This document shows, piece by piece, positions 39,067 through 48,340 of a stretch of 64,000 bases of DNA. The stretch is from Methylococcus sp. Mc7 (lineage in GTDB: Bacteria > Pseudomonadota > Gammaproteobacteria > Methylococcales > Methylococcaceae), in NCBI RefSeq assembly GCF_019285515.1, contig NZ_CP079095.1:620001-684000 (forward strand), given 5' to 3'. How positions within the stretch are numbered: the first letter of the stretch is position 1; every line of letters starts with the position of its first letter. The translations under genes were made by a program, and so were the position numbers. The notes below the pieces were generated by a model that ran no database searches, was not told where the DNA came from, and was given only the letters and a program-made list of their open reading frames with translations.

Positions 39067-39477
39067 CTACTCCTGCACCGTCGCCAGGGAAAGCCGGTTG
39101 ACCCCGGCCTTGTGGGCGGTGGCGAGCACCTTGGCGACGACGGCATAGGACACCGCCTGGTCGGCGTGGACGATGTACAGGCCTTCCGGATTCTGCTGCA
39201 CCTGATCCCGGAGCTTGGCTTCCAACTGCGCCAGGTCGGCGATCTCGCTCTTGTCCAGCACGATGCGTCCCTGGGCGTCGATGCCGATCGGGGTCGATTG
39301 GTTGTCGTCCGAGGCGGCCACCGCGCCGGTCTTGGGCAGGTTGACGTTCATGCTCTGGGTCAGCAGCGGCGCCGTCACCAGGAACACGATCACCAGCACC
39401 AGCATGACGTCGACCAGCGGGGTGACGTTGATCTCGCTCATCACTTCGTCGTTGTCGCCCCCGGTTTTCATGGCCAT
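39067..39477 (-). CDS. exbD: Biopolymer transport protein ExbD/TolR family
   Basis: 136 residues: one helix (about 23-41) in the conserved context INVTPLVDVMLVLVIVFLVT, carrying the pmf-linked Asp of PLVDVM, and a periplasmic domain with LYIVHADQAVSYAVVAKVLA. The start has GGAGAGACGCC upstream. It forms the stator with ExbB and energises the adjacent TonB. Confidence 0.9.
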   Translation of the reverse strand: MAMKTGGDNDEVMSEINVTPLVDVMLVLVIVFLVTAPLLTQSMNVNLPKTGAVAASDDNQSTPIGIDAQGRIVLDKSEIADLAQLEAKLRDQVQQNPEGLYIVHADQAVSYAVVAKVLATAHKAGVNRLSLATVQE

Positions 39478-39489
39478 GGCGTCTCTCCT

Positions 39490-40170
39490 TCACTCGCCCT
39501 GAGCGTAGCCGAAGGGGCGGCCGGCGGTTTCGGCGGCGACCAGGTGCAGGAAGTCTTCGGCGAAGATTTCCAGCGCCTGCTGTCGGCGGCGCGATTGCCG
39601 CATCAGGAAGTTGTAGGCCAGCACCGCGGGCACCGCGACGGCGATGCCGATGGCGGTGGCGATCAGCGCTTCGCCGATCGGGCCGGCCACCACGTCCAGG
39701 CTGGCCTTGCCGCTTTTGCTGATGTCCTGCAGGGCGCGCATGATGCCCCACACGGTGCCGAACAGGCCGACGAAGGGGGCGGTGGAGCCGATGCTGGCGA
39801 GGACCGTGAGCCCGATGTCCGACAGCCGGGATTCGCGCTCGAGCTGGCGCTTGAGCTTGCGTTCCAGGGTGGCGAGCAGGTCGCCTCGGTATTTGAGGGC
39901 CGGCGGGCAGCTCTGGCCGGCGCTGTCGAGCACGTCGAAACCGGCGCCGGCGAGCCGGACGACGGGAGCGGTCTTGCCGGCGCCGATTTCCCCGCGGGCC
40001 TCGTCGAGGCTGGAGGCGCCCCAGAACCGTTCTTCGAAACTCCGGTTGGCGAGGCTCTGCCGCCAGTACTGCCAGACCTTGAGAACGATCAGCGTCCAGG
40101 TGAGGATGGAAAAGGCAATCAGGACCCAGAGGGTGGCATTGATGATGAGGGTGGAGGAATCGGTAACCAT
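39490..40170 (-). CDS. exbB: Biopolymer transport protein ExbB/TolQ family
   Basis: 226 residues with three helices; motif TVLASIGSTAPFVGLFGTVWGIMRAL between helices is diagnostic (quoted in part), followed by GPIGEALIATAIGIAVAVPAV. It forms the proton channel with ExbD. The extreme C-terminus GRPFGYAQGE is encoded by a copy of a widespread intergenic repeat (39497-39516), so the last residues are probably not conserved. Confidence 0.9.
   Translation of the reverse strand: MVTDSSTLIINATLWVLIAFSILTWTLIVLKVWQYWRQSLANRSFEERFWGASSLDEARGEIGAGKTAPVVRLAGAGFDVLDSAGQSCPPALKYRGDLLATLERKLKRQLERESRLSDIGLTVLASIGSTAPFVGLFGTVWGIMRALQDISKSGKASLDVVAGPIGEALIATAIGIAVAVPAVLAYNFLMRQSRRRQQALEIFAEDFLHLVAAETAGRPFGYAQGE
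39497..39516 (-). repeat. CCCTTCGGCTACGCTCAGGG repeat inside exbB 3' end
   Basis: The 20-bp sequence matches the widely dispersed CTTCGGCTACGCTCAGG-type intergenic repeat known from many bacterial genomes. Here it encodes PFGYAQG just before the exbB stop. Recognition is from memory; only one copy is in the window. Confidence 0.4.
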
Positions 40171-40188
40171 GATTGCGACCGGCTAGGG

Positions 40189-40920
40189 TTAATGAGAGAG
40201 TGAAAATTCCAGCGGCACCACGACCCAACTCGCGACCGCCTTGCCGCCCTTGGTGGCCGGGACGAAGCGCCAGCGGCGGACGGTTTCCATCGCGGACTCG
40301 TCGAGAATGTCGTGGCCGCTGCTACCTTGCAGCTCGACTTCGGCCGGAAGCCCTGTCGGCAAAACGTGGACCTTGAGCATGACTTTGCCCTGCCAGCGCT
40401 GCTTCTTGGCGAACGCCGGGTATTCCGGCACGGGGTTGTGCAAGTAATTGGCGCTGAAGTTCGCGGGCGTCGAAGGCGGGACGGCCGCCGGCCCCGCGCC
40501 GCCGCCGTCGGCCCGGGCAGCCGGCGCGCTTTCGGGCGGCGGCGCGCTGGCGGACTCGCTCTTGGCGGACGCCTCCTCGGCGGGCTTGACCGGCAGCGGC
40601 TTGGGCAAAGTCCTGGCCACCGGCTTGGGCTTGGCGACGGGTTTCGGTTTGGGCGGAGTCACCGGCTTCGGCGGCGCGGTCGGCGCCGGCGCGGGAGATG
40701 CCGCCGGTTCCTGCGCCTTCGGCGCCAGCATCTGCAGGGAAACCTCGATGGCCTGCTGCGGCACGCGCGCCGGTTCCAGCCGCTTCATCTCCCGCCAGGC
40801 CAGCCACAGACCGAGATGCGCCGCGGAAACCAGCAGCAGGATCACCGCGCCCGGTCGATAGAAGGATTCGGTCGTTGGGGGCAAGGGGCTGAGAGCGGAC
40901 AAGGGAACGATCGGAACCAC
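40189..40920 (-). CDS. tonB: Energy transducer TonB
   Basis: 243 residues from a GTG start. There is an N-terminal anchor (about 24-42), a Pro/Lys-rich spanning region (about 72-112, with PPKPVTPPKPKPVAKPKPV) and a C-terminal TonB domain (YPAFAKKQRWQGKVMLKVHV, then VRRWRFVPATKGG). It transmits pmf to outer membrane receptors. tonB-exbB-exbD is a complete energy-transduction operon; a siderophore, copper or lanthanide receptor would be elsewhere. Confidence 0.92.
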   Translation of the reverse strand: MVPIVPLSALSPLPPTTESFYRPGAVILLLVSAAHLGLWLAWREMKRLEPARVPQQAIEVSLQMLAPKAQEPAASPAPAPTAPPKPVTPPKPKPVAKPKPVARTLPKPLPVKPAEEASAKSESASAPPPESAPAARADGGGAGPAAVPPSTPANFSANYLHNPVPEYPAFAKKQRWQGKVMLKVHVLPTGLPAEVELQGSSGHDILDESAMETVRRWRFVPATKGGKAVASWVVVPLEFSLSH

Positions 40921-41031
40921 ACGAGATGAACTATCATACAGGGTCTCCGATATCGATTCCTAGTTGCGACTCCCGCCCCGAATCCGCCGTTTCGAGCCTA
41001 TTTCCAAGACCTTACCCCTACTCGGACCATC

Positions 41032-41691
41032 ATGCCTGAATTGACCAGTTATCTGGACTACATCCTCCATCTCAACCGGCATCTGCCGGAGCTGGCAGCG
41101 GCCCACGGCAGCCAGATCTACCTGAGCCTGTTCCTGGTCGTGTTCTGCGAAACCGGCCTCATCGTCCTCCCCTTCCTGCCCGGCGATTCGCTGCTGTTCG
41201 CCGCCGGCGCGGTGGCGGCAACCGGCGCCATGGACGTCTCGACCCTGGGCCTCGTCCTCGCCACGGCGGCGATCGTGGGCGATGCCGTCAACTATCTCGC
41301 AGGCTATTTCTTCGGATACAAGCTCCACGACCGCGATTTCCTGCGCTTCATCGACCGGAAACACATCGAGCGCACGCACAGCTATTTCGAGCACTACGGC
41401 AAAATGACCATCATCATCGCCCGCTTCGTGCCGATCGTGCGGACCTTCGCGCCCTTCCTGGCCGGCGTCGGCAGCATGCGGTACGTGGAATTCGCCAGTT
41501 TCAACGTCATCGGCGGCCTGCTCTGGGTGGGGCTCCTGGTCGGAGCGGGTTACGGCTTCGGCAACATTCCCTGGGTCAAGGACAATTTCAGCATCGTGGT
41601 ACTGTCGATCATCGCCGTCTCGGTGCTGCCCCTGGTGATCGGTTATCTGCGCGAGCGCCCGGCCCCAGCCGCACCCGCGCCGAAAGACTGA
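41032..41691 (+). CDS. DedA family membrane protein
   Basis: 219 residues with about 5 hydrophobic segments. Family motifs: [55 protein letters not shown] and GxxxR-like loops. DedA/UPF0056-type proteins are lipid scramblases/flippases (for example C55-P or phosphatidylethanolamine). Next to uppP this suggests C55-lipid recycling. Confidence 0.88.
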   Translation: MPELTSYLDYILHLNRHLPELAAAHGSQIYLSLFLVVFCETGLIVLPFLPGDSLLFAAGAVAATGAMDVSTLGLVLATAAIVGDAVNYLAGYFFGYKLHDRDFLRFIDRKHIERTHSYFEHYGKMTIIIARFVPIVRTFAPFLAGVGSMRYVEFASFNVIGGLLWVGLLVGAGYGFGNIPWVKDNFSIVVLSIIAVSVLPLVIGYLRERPAPAAPAPKD

Positions 41692-41734
41692 TCCCGGCCA
41701 ATTCCAAATTCTTCCCTACCCATCTGGTTCCGCC

Positions 41735-42556
41735 ATGCTGCTTCCCGACTGGCTCAACGCCCTGATCCTCGGCCTCGTCGAAGGCCTGACCGAATTCCTG
41801 CCGGTGTCCAGCACCGGCCATCTCATTCTCGTGGGCGAGTTGCTCAAGTTCAACGACGACCGCGGCAAGCTCTTCGAGGTCGTCATCCAGTCCGGGGCGA
41901 TCCTCGCCGTGTGCTGGGAATACCGGCGCAAGCTCATCGAGCTGCTGTTCGGCCTCGGCCACAGCCGGCAGGCCCGCCGCTTCGTCATGAACCTCGTCAT
42001 CGCTTTCATCCCCGCCGGCGTCGTGGGACTCCTGGCCGGCAAGGCCATCAAGGCCCACCTTTTCAACTCCACCACGGTGACGACCACTTTCATCCTGGGC
42101 GGTCTGATCATCCTTTGGGTGGAACGGCGCAAACGCCCCCCGCGGGTGGAATCCCTCGACGACATCGACTGGCGCCTGGCGCTCAAGCTGGGTTTGTTCC
42201 AGACCCTGGCGATGATCCCCGGCACCTCGCGCTCCGGCGCCACCATCATCGGCGGCCTGCTGCTGGGGCTTTCGCGCCGGGCCGCCACCGAATTCTCGTT
42301 CTTCCTGGCCATCCCGACGCTGTTCATCGCCACGGCCTACGACCTCTACAAGACCGGGGGAATCCTCCACGCGGAAGATCTGTCTTCCTTCGGGATCGGC
42401 TTCGCGGCGGCCTTCGTCAGCGCCTTCCTCGCCGTGCGCGGGCTGCTGCGCTACATCGGCGGACACGACTTCACCATCTTCGCCTGGTACCGGATCGCTT
42501 TCGGTCTGGTCGTGCTGGCCACGGCCCGTTACGGGCTGGTCGCATGGACCGCCTGA
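41735..42556 (+). CDS. uppP: Undecaprenyl-diphosphatase
   Basis: 273 residues, polytopic. Signatures: [20 protein letters not shown] (catalytic Glu and Ser) and [19 protein letters not shown]. It dephosphorylates C55-PP to recycle the lipid carrier for cell wall synthesis. It lies 43 bp after the DedA gene on the same strand. Confidence 0.95.
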   Translation: MLLPDWLNALILGLVEGLTEFLPVSSTGHLILVGELLKFNDDRGKLFEVVIQSGAILAVCWEYRRKLIELLFGLGHSRQARRFVMNLVIAFIPAGVVGLLAGKAIKAHLFNSTTVTTTFILGGLIILWVERRKRPPRVESLDDIDWRLALKLGLFQTLAMIPGTSRSGATIIGGLLLGLSRRAATEFSFFLAIPTLFIATAYDLYKTGGILHAEDLSSFGIGFAAAFVSAFLAVRGLLRYIGGHDFTIFAWYRIAFGLVVLATARYGLVAWTA

Positions 42557-42620
42557 GCGCCCGGCATGACGTGGTAAACTTCCCGCCAAACTCCCGCACA
42601 ACGAACCCAACCCTCACCGA

Positions 42621-43148
42621 ATGCAAATCGTCGCAACCATACTGGGCGCCGACCGCCTGAACCTGATCGCCGAAATCAGCCAGGTGGTGAGCGAATGCCG
42701 ATGCACCCTGCTCGAAAGCCGCATGACCGAACTCGGCACCGAATTCGCCGGCCATCTGATGGTGGAAGGCAACTGGAACCACATCGCCCGGTTCGAAAGC
42801 GCGCTGGAAAATCTGGCCGCGCGCTACGCGCTCAAGATCCACATGCTGCGGGTGCCCGAGGACAAGACCCGGGAAGAGGATGCGATTCCTTACGCCGTGG
42901 ACGTGGTGGCCGGCGAGAGCGGCAGCCACCTGTTCGAACTGGCGGATTTCTTCGTCGCCCGCCACATCAAGATTCTGGACGTCAGCACCAGCCGCCCGCC
43001 CGCGCCCTACAGCGGAACGCCGATGTTCATCGCGCACCTGACCGTGATGATCCCGCCGACCATGAAAATCATCCCGTTGCGGGACGAATTCGTCGAATTC
43101 TGCGACCGGCAAAACCTCGATGCCATCCTGGAGCCGGTCAAGCGCTAA
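42621..43148 (+). CDS. gcvR: Glycine cleavage system transcriptional repressor-like (two ACT domains)
   Basis: 175 residues: two ACT domains at about 1-80 (LGADRLNLIAEISQVVSEC) and about 90-170 (VVAGESGSHLFELADFFVAR). In E. coli GcvR binds GcvA and represses gcvTHP; gcvR lies next to bcp there too, as here. The gcv operon itself is not in the window. Confidence 0.85.
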   Translation: MQIVATILGADRLNLIAEISQVVSECRCTLLESRMTELGTEFAGHLMVEGNWNHIARFESALENLAARYALKIHMLRVPEDKTREEDAIPYAVDVVAGESGSHLFELADFFVARHIKILDVSTSRPPAPYSGTPMFIAHLTVMIPPTMKIIPLRDEFVEFCDRQNLDAILEPVKR

Positions 43149-43175
43149 AAGCCGTTCTTTCACAGGAGCTTTCCC

Positions 43176-43661
43176 ATGAGCACACCGACGATCGGACAAC
43201 CCGTGCCGGACTTCCATGCCGAATCGACCGCCGGAGAGCCGTTCCAGTTGTCCGCACGGCGCGGACGCCACCTGGTCCTCTACTTCTATCCCAAGGACAG
43301 CACGCCGGGGTGCACCCAGGAAGGCCAAGATTTCCGCGATCATTACCCCGAGTTCCAGAAACTCGGCGCGGACATCGCGGGGGTTTCACGCGACAGCCTG
43401 AAATCGCACGAACGCTTCCGCTGCAAGTACGAATTTCCGTTCGAGCTGCTCTCCGACGGCGACGAGGCGCTGTGCCAGATGTTCGACGTCATCCGCCTGA
43501 AAAACATGTACGGTAAACAGGTGCGAGGCATCGAGCGCAGCACTTTCCTGATCGACGCCGAAGGACGGCTCGCCGCCGAATGGCGCAAGGTCAGCGTCAA
43601 AGGGCATGCCGAGGAGGTGCTCCGAGCCGTCGCAGGGCTCGCCGCGAACACCTCCGCTTGA
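43176..43661 (+). CDS. bcp: Thioredoxin-dependent peroxiredoxin (BCP/PrxQ type)
   Basis: 161 residues. The peroxidatic Cys is C46 in KDSTPGCTQEGQDFRD. The resolving Cys five residues later found in E. coli Bcp is replaced by Gln (residue 51), so it probably works as a 1-Cys or atypical enzyme. It reduces H2O2 and lipid peroxides. It follows gcvR by 27 bp. Confidence 0.92.
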   Translation: MSTPTIGQPVPDFHAESTAGEPFQLSARRGRHLVLYFYPKDSTPGCTQEGQDFRDHYPEFQKLGADIAGVSRDSLKSHERFRCKYEFPFELLSDGDEALCQMFDVIRLKNMYGKQVRGIERSTFLIDAEGRLAAEWRKVSVKGHAEEVLRAVAGLAANTSA

Positions 43662-43686
43662 TCGCTTCTCAAGGGAAATCCGCCCC

Positions 43687-45096
43687 ATGACGCCCGCCGC
43701 CGATCGCAAGCTGTTCGTGCTCGACACCAATGTGCTGATGCACGATCCCGCCTCGCTGTTCCGTTTCCAGGAGCACGACATCTTCATCCCGATGATCGTG
43801 CTGGAAGAGCTCGATCACGGCAAGAAGGGCCTGTCCGACGTGGCGCGGAACGCCCGCCAGGCCAGCCGCTTCTTCGACGAACTGGTCCACCTGACCGCCC
43901 TGGACGACATCGACCAGGGCATCCCGCTGACGCGGACGGATTACGCCGGCCGCATCGACGAACGTTGCCAGGGCCGCCTGTTCTTCCAGACGCGCCGCCT
44001 CGCCGCCTCGCTGCCGGTCAATCTGCCCGGCGACATTCCAGACAACTCGATCCTGGCGACCCTCCTGGCGCTGTCCGAAGAATGCCCCAACCGGCAGGTG
44101 GTGCTGGTGTCGAAAGACATCAACATGCGCATCAAGGCCACGGTGCTTGGCCTTCGGGCCGAGGACTACCACAACGACCAGGTGCTGGACGACGTCAACC
44201 TGCTCTACAGCGGCGCCATCGAGCTGCCGTCCGACTTCTGGGACAGCCACGGCGGCAAGATGGAATCCTGGCAGGAGCGCGGCCGGACCTTCTACCGGGT
44301 CCACGGCCCGCTGGTGAAGGACTTCTTCCCCAACCAGTACCTCTATCTGGCCGACGAATCGCAGTTCGAAGCCATCGTGCGCCGGCGCGAGAACGGCAGC
44401 GCCGTCATCGAGCTGGCCCGAGACTTCCGCACGTCGCAGCATGCCGTCTGGGGCATCCAGGCCAGGAACCGCGAACAGAATTTCGCCCTCAACGTCCTGC
44501 TCGATCCGGACATCGATTTCGTCACCCTGCTCGGCAGCGCCGGCACCGGCAAGACCCTGCTGGCCCTGGCCGCCGGCCTGGTCATGACCCTGGACCAGAA
44601 GCTGTACCGCGAAATCATCATGAGCCGGGAGACGATCCCGCTGGGCGAGGACATCGGCTTCCTGCCCGGCACGGAGGAAGAAAAGATGACGCCCTGGATG
44701 GGCGCGCTGCTCGACAACCTGGAACTGCTCAGCAGCCACGAGAACGCCGGCGCCTGGGAACGGGCGGCGACCAACACCCTGCTGCTCAACCGGGTCAAGG
44801 TCAGATCGCTCAATTTCATGCGCGGCCGCACCTTCCTGAACCGCTACATCATCCTCGACGAGGCCCAGAACCTGACCTCGAAGCAGATGAAAACCCTGAT
44901 CACCCGCGCCGGCCCCGGCACCAAGATCGTCTGCCTCGGCAACATCGGCCAGATCGACACCCCCTACCTCACCGGCACCACCTCGGGCCTCACCTACGTC
45001 GTCGACCGCTTCAAGCAATGGCCGCACGCGGCCCACATCACCCTGCGCCGGGGCGAGCGCTCGCGGCTGGCGGATTTCGCCTCGGATACGCTCTGA
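43687..45096 (+). CDS. PIN-PhoH fusion protein (YlaK-like)
   Basis: 469 residues. The N-terminal PIN domain has acidic residues D13 (FVLDTNVLMHDP), E40 region (MIVLEELDHGKKG), D119 (DIPDNSI) and D134 (LVSKDINMR). The C-terminal PhoH ATPase has Walker A GSAGTGKT (283-290) and FILDEAQN-like YIILDEAQNLTSKQMKT. PhoH2 proteins couple an RNase with an RNA helicase. The start at 43687 follows the bcp stop; an overlapping longer frame was rejected. Confidence 0.9.
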   Translation: MTPAADRKLFVLDTNVLMHDPASLFRFQEHDIFIPMIVLEELDHGKKGLSDVARNARQASRFFDELVHLTALDDIDQGIPLTRTDYAGRIDERCQGRLFFQTRRLAASLPVNLPGDIPDNSILATLLALSEECPNRQVVLVSKDINMRIKATVLGLRAEDYHNDQVLDDVNLLYSGAIELPSDFWDSHGGKMESWQERGRTFYRVHGPLVKDFFPNQYLYLADESQFEAIVRRRENGSAVIELARDFRTSQHAVWGIQARNREQNFALNVLLDPDIDFVTLLGSAGTGKTLLALAAGLVMTLDQKLYREIIMSRETIPLGEDIGFLPGTEEEKMTPWMGALLDNLELLSSHENAGAWERAATNTLLLNRVKVRSLNFMRGRTFLNRYIILDEAQNLTSKQMKTLITRAGPGTKIVCLGNIGQIDTPYLTGTTSGLTYVVDRFKQWPHAAHITLRRGERSRLADFASDTL

Positions 45097-45105
45097 GCCG
45101 CGCGA

Positions 45106-46194
45106 CTACTGTCCGCCGGCGGCGGGCATCTCGCCTTCCCCCAGCCTGGGCCAGGCACTGAGCACCGCCTTCACCAGCGTGGCCAGGGGGATGGCAAAGA
45201 ACACGCCCCAGAATCCCCACCAGCCGCCGAAGAACAGGATCGCCACGATGATGGCCACGGGGTGGAGATTGACGACCTCGGAAAACAGCAGCGGCACCAG
45301 CATGACGCCGTCCAATGCCTGGATGATGGCGTAGGCCAGCATCAGGTACCAGAAATCGTCGGAGACGCCCCACTGGAAGAACGCGACGATCATGACCGGG
45401 AAGGTCACCAGGGTCGCGCCGACATAGGGGATGATGACCGAAAGCCCCATCAACACGGCGAGCAGCAGGGCATAGTTCAGCCCCATCACGGAAAAGGTCA
45501 CGAAGCTGGCCGCGAACAGGATGACGATCTCGACGAACTTGCCGCGCACGTAATTGCCGATCTGCATGTCGACCTCCTTCCATACGCGGTTGGACAGGTT
45601 GCGGTCGCGCGGAAGGTACTGGGTGAACCAACCCAGGATGCGGTCCCGGTCCTTCAGGAAGAAGAACACCAGGAGCGGCACCAGGATGAAATAGACCACC
45701 ACGGTGATGAGGCTGACCAGGGAGGCGTAGGAATAGGTCAGCATAGACTGGCCGTAGGAGATCAGTTCCGCCCGGATCGCGCCGATCAGGTCGTTCACCT
45801 GCTCCTGGGTGATGTAGTCCGGATAGCGCTCCGGCAGTTCCATGATCAGCACCTGCCCGCGGTTCACCCAACTCGGCGCCTGCTCGATCAGTTGCAGGGT
45901 CTGCTGGTACAAGAGCGGCAGCAGGCCGACGAAGACGACCAGCAGCAGCGCGAGGAACAGGAGATAGACGAGGAACACCGAAGCCAGCCGCGGCAGTTTC
46001 TTGCGCTCGCCGAATTCCACCAGGCCGTCCAGCAGGTAGGCGATGATCCCGGCGGCGAACACCGGTATCAGCATCTTGGCCAGGCTGACCACGACGATGA
46101 AGCCGACCACTAGCAGAATCGCAAACGAGACGGCCTGGGCGTTGGGAAGAATCCGCCTGAACCAGTCGCTGAGCCATTCGCGCAAGTGCTGCAT
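45106..46194 (-). CDS. AI-2E family transporter (PerM-like)
   Basis: 362 residues with about 8 helices. Conserved pieces: FAAGIIAYLLDGLVEFGER, LPRDRNLSNRVWKEVDMQIG, VIIPYVGATLVTFPVMIVAF and QALDGVMLVPLLFSEVVNLH. It is the second member of this family in the window (other at 20477) but closer to the PerM branch. A good RBS (AAGGGAGGGGG) precedes the ATG. Substrate unknown. Confidence 0.85.
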   Translation of the reverse strand: MQHLREWLSDWFRRILPNAQAVSFAILLVVGFIVVVSLAKMLIPVFAAGIIAYLLDGLVEFGERKKLPRLASVFLVYLLFLALLLVVFVGLLPLLYQQTLQLIEQAPSWVNRGQVLIMELPERYPDYITQEQVNDLIGAIRAELISYGQSMLTYSYASLVSLITVVVYFILVPLLVFFFLKDRDRILGWFTQYLPRDRNLSNRVWKEVDMQIGNYVRGKFVEIVILFAASFVTFSVMGLNYALLLAVLMGLSVIIPYVGATLVTFPVMIVAFFQWGVSDDFWYLMLAYAIIQALDGVMLVPLLFSEVVNLHPVAIIVAILFFGGWWGFWGVFFAIPLATLVKAVLSAWPRLGEGEMPAAGGQ

Positions 46195-46346
46195 ACCCCC
46201 TCCCTTATATTTTAATTATTGGACGCCCTGCCGGGCTTTTGGCCCGCATGGTACTACACGCCCGCCGGGTCTTCCCTCTCCGCCGCTTGCGCATGAACGC
46301 CCGTACTGGCTACCCTCACGGTTTTTTTGATTGACACGTTGACTTC

Positions 46347-47249
46347 ATGAGCTTACTGCTGGGTGTCGACCTCGGGGGAACGAAGGTCGAACTGATCGCC
46401 CTGACCTCCCACGGCCGGGAGCTGCTCCGCCGCCGCACCGATACGCCTCAGGGCAATTACCCGGAAACGATCCGGACCATCGTGAAGCTGGTCGAGGAAG
46501 CCGAGGACGAGCTGGCCGAGAGGGGCACGGTAGGGATAGGAACGCCGGGCGCGGTGTCGGCGGCGACGGGGCGGCTGAAAAACTCCAACTCGGTGTGCCT
46601 GAACGGCATGCCCCTGCGGGAAGACCTCGCGCGGGCGCTGGGCCGGCCGGTACGGCTGGCGAACGACGCCGACTGCTTCGCTCTGTCGGAAGCCGTGGAC
46701 GGTGCCGCGGCGCGTGCGGAAATCGTGTTCGGGGTGATCCTGGGCACGGGCGTCGGCGGCGGCATCGTGGTGCGGGGGAGGCTGCTCAACGGCGCCAACG
46801 CCATCGCGGGAGAATGGGGCCACAATCCGCTGCCCTGGCCTCAGGGCGTCGAGCGCCCCGGCCCGCCCTGCTACTGCGGCAGGAGCGGCTGCATCGAGAC
46901 CTTCCTGTCCGGTCCCGGCCTCGCCCGCGACCACGAGCGCCGGACCGGCGAGTCCCTGGACGCCAGGACCATCGCCGAACGCGCAGAGCTGGGCTATTCG
47001 ACCTGCCGCGGCAGCATGGCGCTCTACGAGGACCGGCTGGCCCGCGCGCTGGCCCACGTCATCAACATCGTGGACCCGCACGTCATCGTGCTGGGCGGCG
47101 GACTGTCCAACTGCACGCGGCTGTATGCGAACGTGCCCCGCCTATGGGGGCGATACGTGTTCTCCGACCGGGTCGACACCAAGCTGGTGCCGCCCCGCTA
47201 CGGCGATTCCAGCGGAGTGCGGGGAGCGGCCTGGCTGTGGAAGCGCTGA
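46347..47249 (+). CDS. ROK family sugar kinase (fructokinase/Mak-like)
   Basis: 300 residues. LLGVDLGGTKVELIAL forms the phosphate-binding loop; GIGTPGAVSAATGRLKNSNS, LANDADCFALSE (catalytic Asp) and GTGVGGGIV follow. The ROK zinc site is CYCGRSGCIETFLSG. It probably phosphorylates fructose or another hexose with ATP. It stands alone between a minus-strand permease and a convergent binding protein. Confidence 0.88.
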   Translation: MSLLLGVDLGGTKVELIALTSHGRELLRRRTDTPQGNYPETIRTIVKLVEEAEDELAERGTVGIGTPGAVSAATGRLKNSNSVCLNGMPLREDLARALGRPVRLANDADCFALSEAVDGAAARAEIVFGVILGTGVGGGIVVRGRLLNGANAIAGEWGHNPLPWPQGVERPGPPCYCGRSGCIETFLSGPGLARDHERRTGESLDARTIAERAELGYSTCRGSMALYEDRLARALAHVINIVDPHVIVLGGGLSNCTRLYANVPRLWGRYVFSDRVDTKLVPPRYGDSSGVRGAAWLWKR

Positions 47250-47250
47250 A

Positions 47251-48225
47251 CTACCGGACCGGCGCGGACCAGAACACGCCGGGTGGCAGCCCTGCCCCGC
47301 CTTGCGCGAACTCGGCTCCGCCGAATCGCCGCAACAGGGCATAGACCTTTTCCGCGCTGGCGGCCTGGGCCGCGCCGGTCTCGGTGATCCGGCCCTCGCA
47401 GTAGCCCTTGCGCAAGGCCGCCAATACCTCCGGCCGGGATTCGCCGCTCAAAGGCGCGACCTTCGCCCAGGCTGCATCCGAGGTGCACAATGCGTCCCGC
47501 GCGCCATCCATGCCCTCGAGCAGCCCCTCCAGCGCCGCCCCGTTAGCGCGCGCCCAGCTTTCGCGGAACACCAGGCCGAGGCTGGCCATCCCGGGATCGA
47601 CGCCGAGTTCGCGCAAGACGTCCTTCCCGTCGATGAGGCGGCGGAAACCCTCGTTTTCCAGCCTGGCCGCAAAATGCCAGTAAGTGAGCAGCGCATCGAG
47701 CCGCCCTTGCTTGAGCTGCTGCGCCAGCAGCGGCGGGGCGCCGAACACCGGCTCGGCCTGGGTCGCCAGATCGATGCCGTGTTTCTGCTGGGCCGCGCCT
47801 TTGAGCAGCAGCCAGTTCTTGTCCAGGCCGCCGCCGACCACGCCCAGCCGCTTGCCCTGGAGGTCGGCCAGGGTCCGGAGGGCGGAATCGGCCTTCACCA
47901 TCACCACGCCCTGATGACTGGAATAGGGCACGAAGCTGTAATCCATTCCCTTCTCCCGCTGCCGCGCCACCCATATCCAGTCGGTCGCGATCACGTCGAC
48001 GCTGCCGCCCTGCAGGGCGATCTTGCCGGCATCAGGCCCCGCCAGCACCGTCACGTCCAGCACCACGCCATTGGCTTTATCCAACCCGCCGTGGCGCATC
48101 GCCGCCACCTCCCAGTTGACGGTGCCGGTCGCCAAGGTGCCGATGCGGACGGTTGCCTGCTCGGCCGCGAAGGAGAACGATGCGCCGAGCAAGCCGGCGA
48201 TGAACGTCAGGCGTTTCAGGATCAT
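47251..48225 (-). CDS. ABC transporter substrate-binding protein (NMT1/SsuA-like)
   Basis: 324 residues from MILKRLTFIAGLLGAS with a signal peptide (about 1-20, ending SFAAE). The pattern VRIGTLATGTVNWEVAAMRH, LAGPDAGKIALQGGSVDVIA and LQGKRLGVVGGGLDKNW is typical of NMT1/SsuA type II binding proteins. No permease or ATPase gene is adjacent, so the partner is elsewhere or it is an orphan. Similar proteins occur near PQQ-dependent alcohol metabolism genes; that link is not shown here. Confidence 0.75.
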   Translation of the reverse strand: MILKRLTFIAGLLGASFSFAAEQATVRIGTLATGTVNWEVAAMRHGGLDKANGVVLDVTVLAGPDAGKIALQGGSVDVIATDWIWVARQREKGMDYSFVPYSSHQGVVMVKADSALRTLADLQGKRLGVVGGGLDKNWLLLKGAAQQKHGIDLATQAEPVFGAPPLLAQQLKQGRLDALLTYWHFAARLENEGFRRLIDGKDVLRELGVDPGMASLGLVFRESWARANGAALEGLLEGMDGARDALCTSDAAWAKVAPLSGESRPEVLAALRKGYCEGRITETGAAQAASAEKVYALLRRFGGAEFAQGGAGLPPGVFWSAPVR

Positions 48226-48340
48226 GCGTAGGCTCCCAGGACCAGTAAACAGTGCATTATGCGTGCACCGCCGGATCGAAACCATGTCGGCCGCGTTTTC
48301 GATTACCATGGCCGCTCCGGACCCGCCCGAAAACAGCCGC

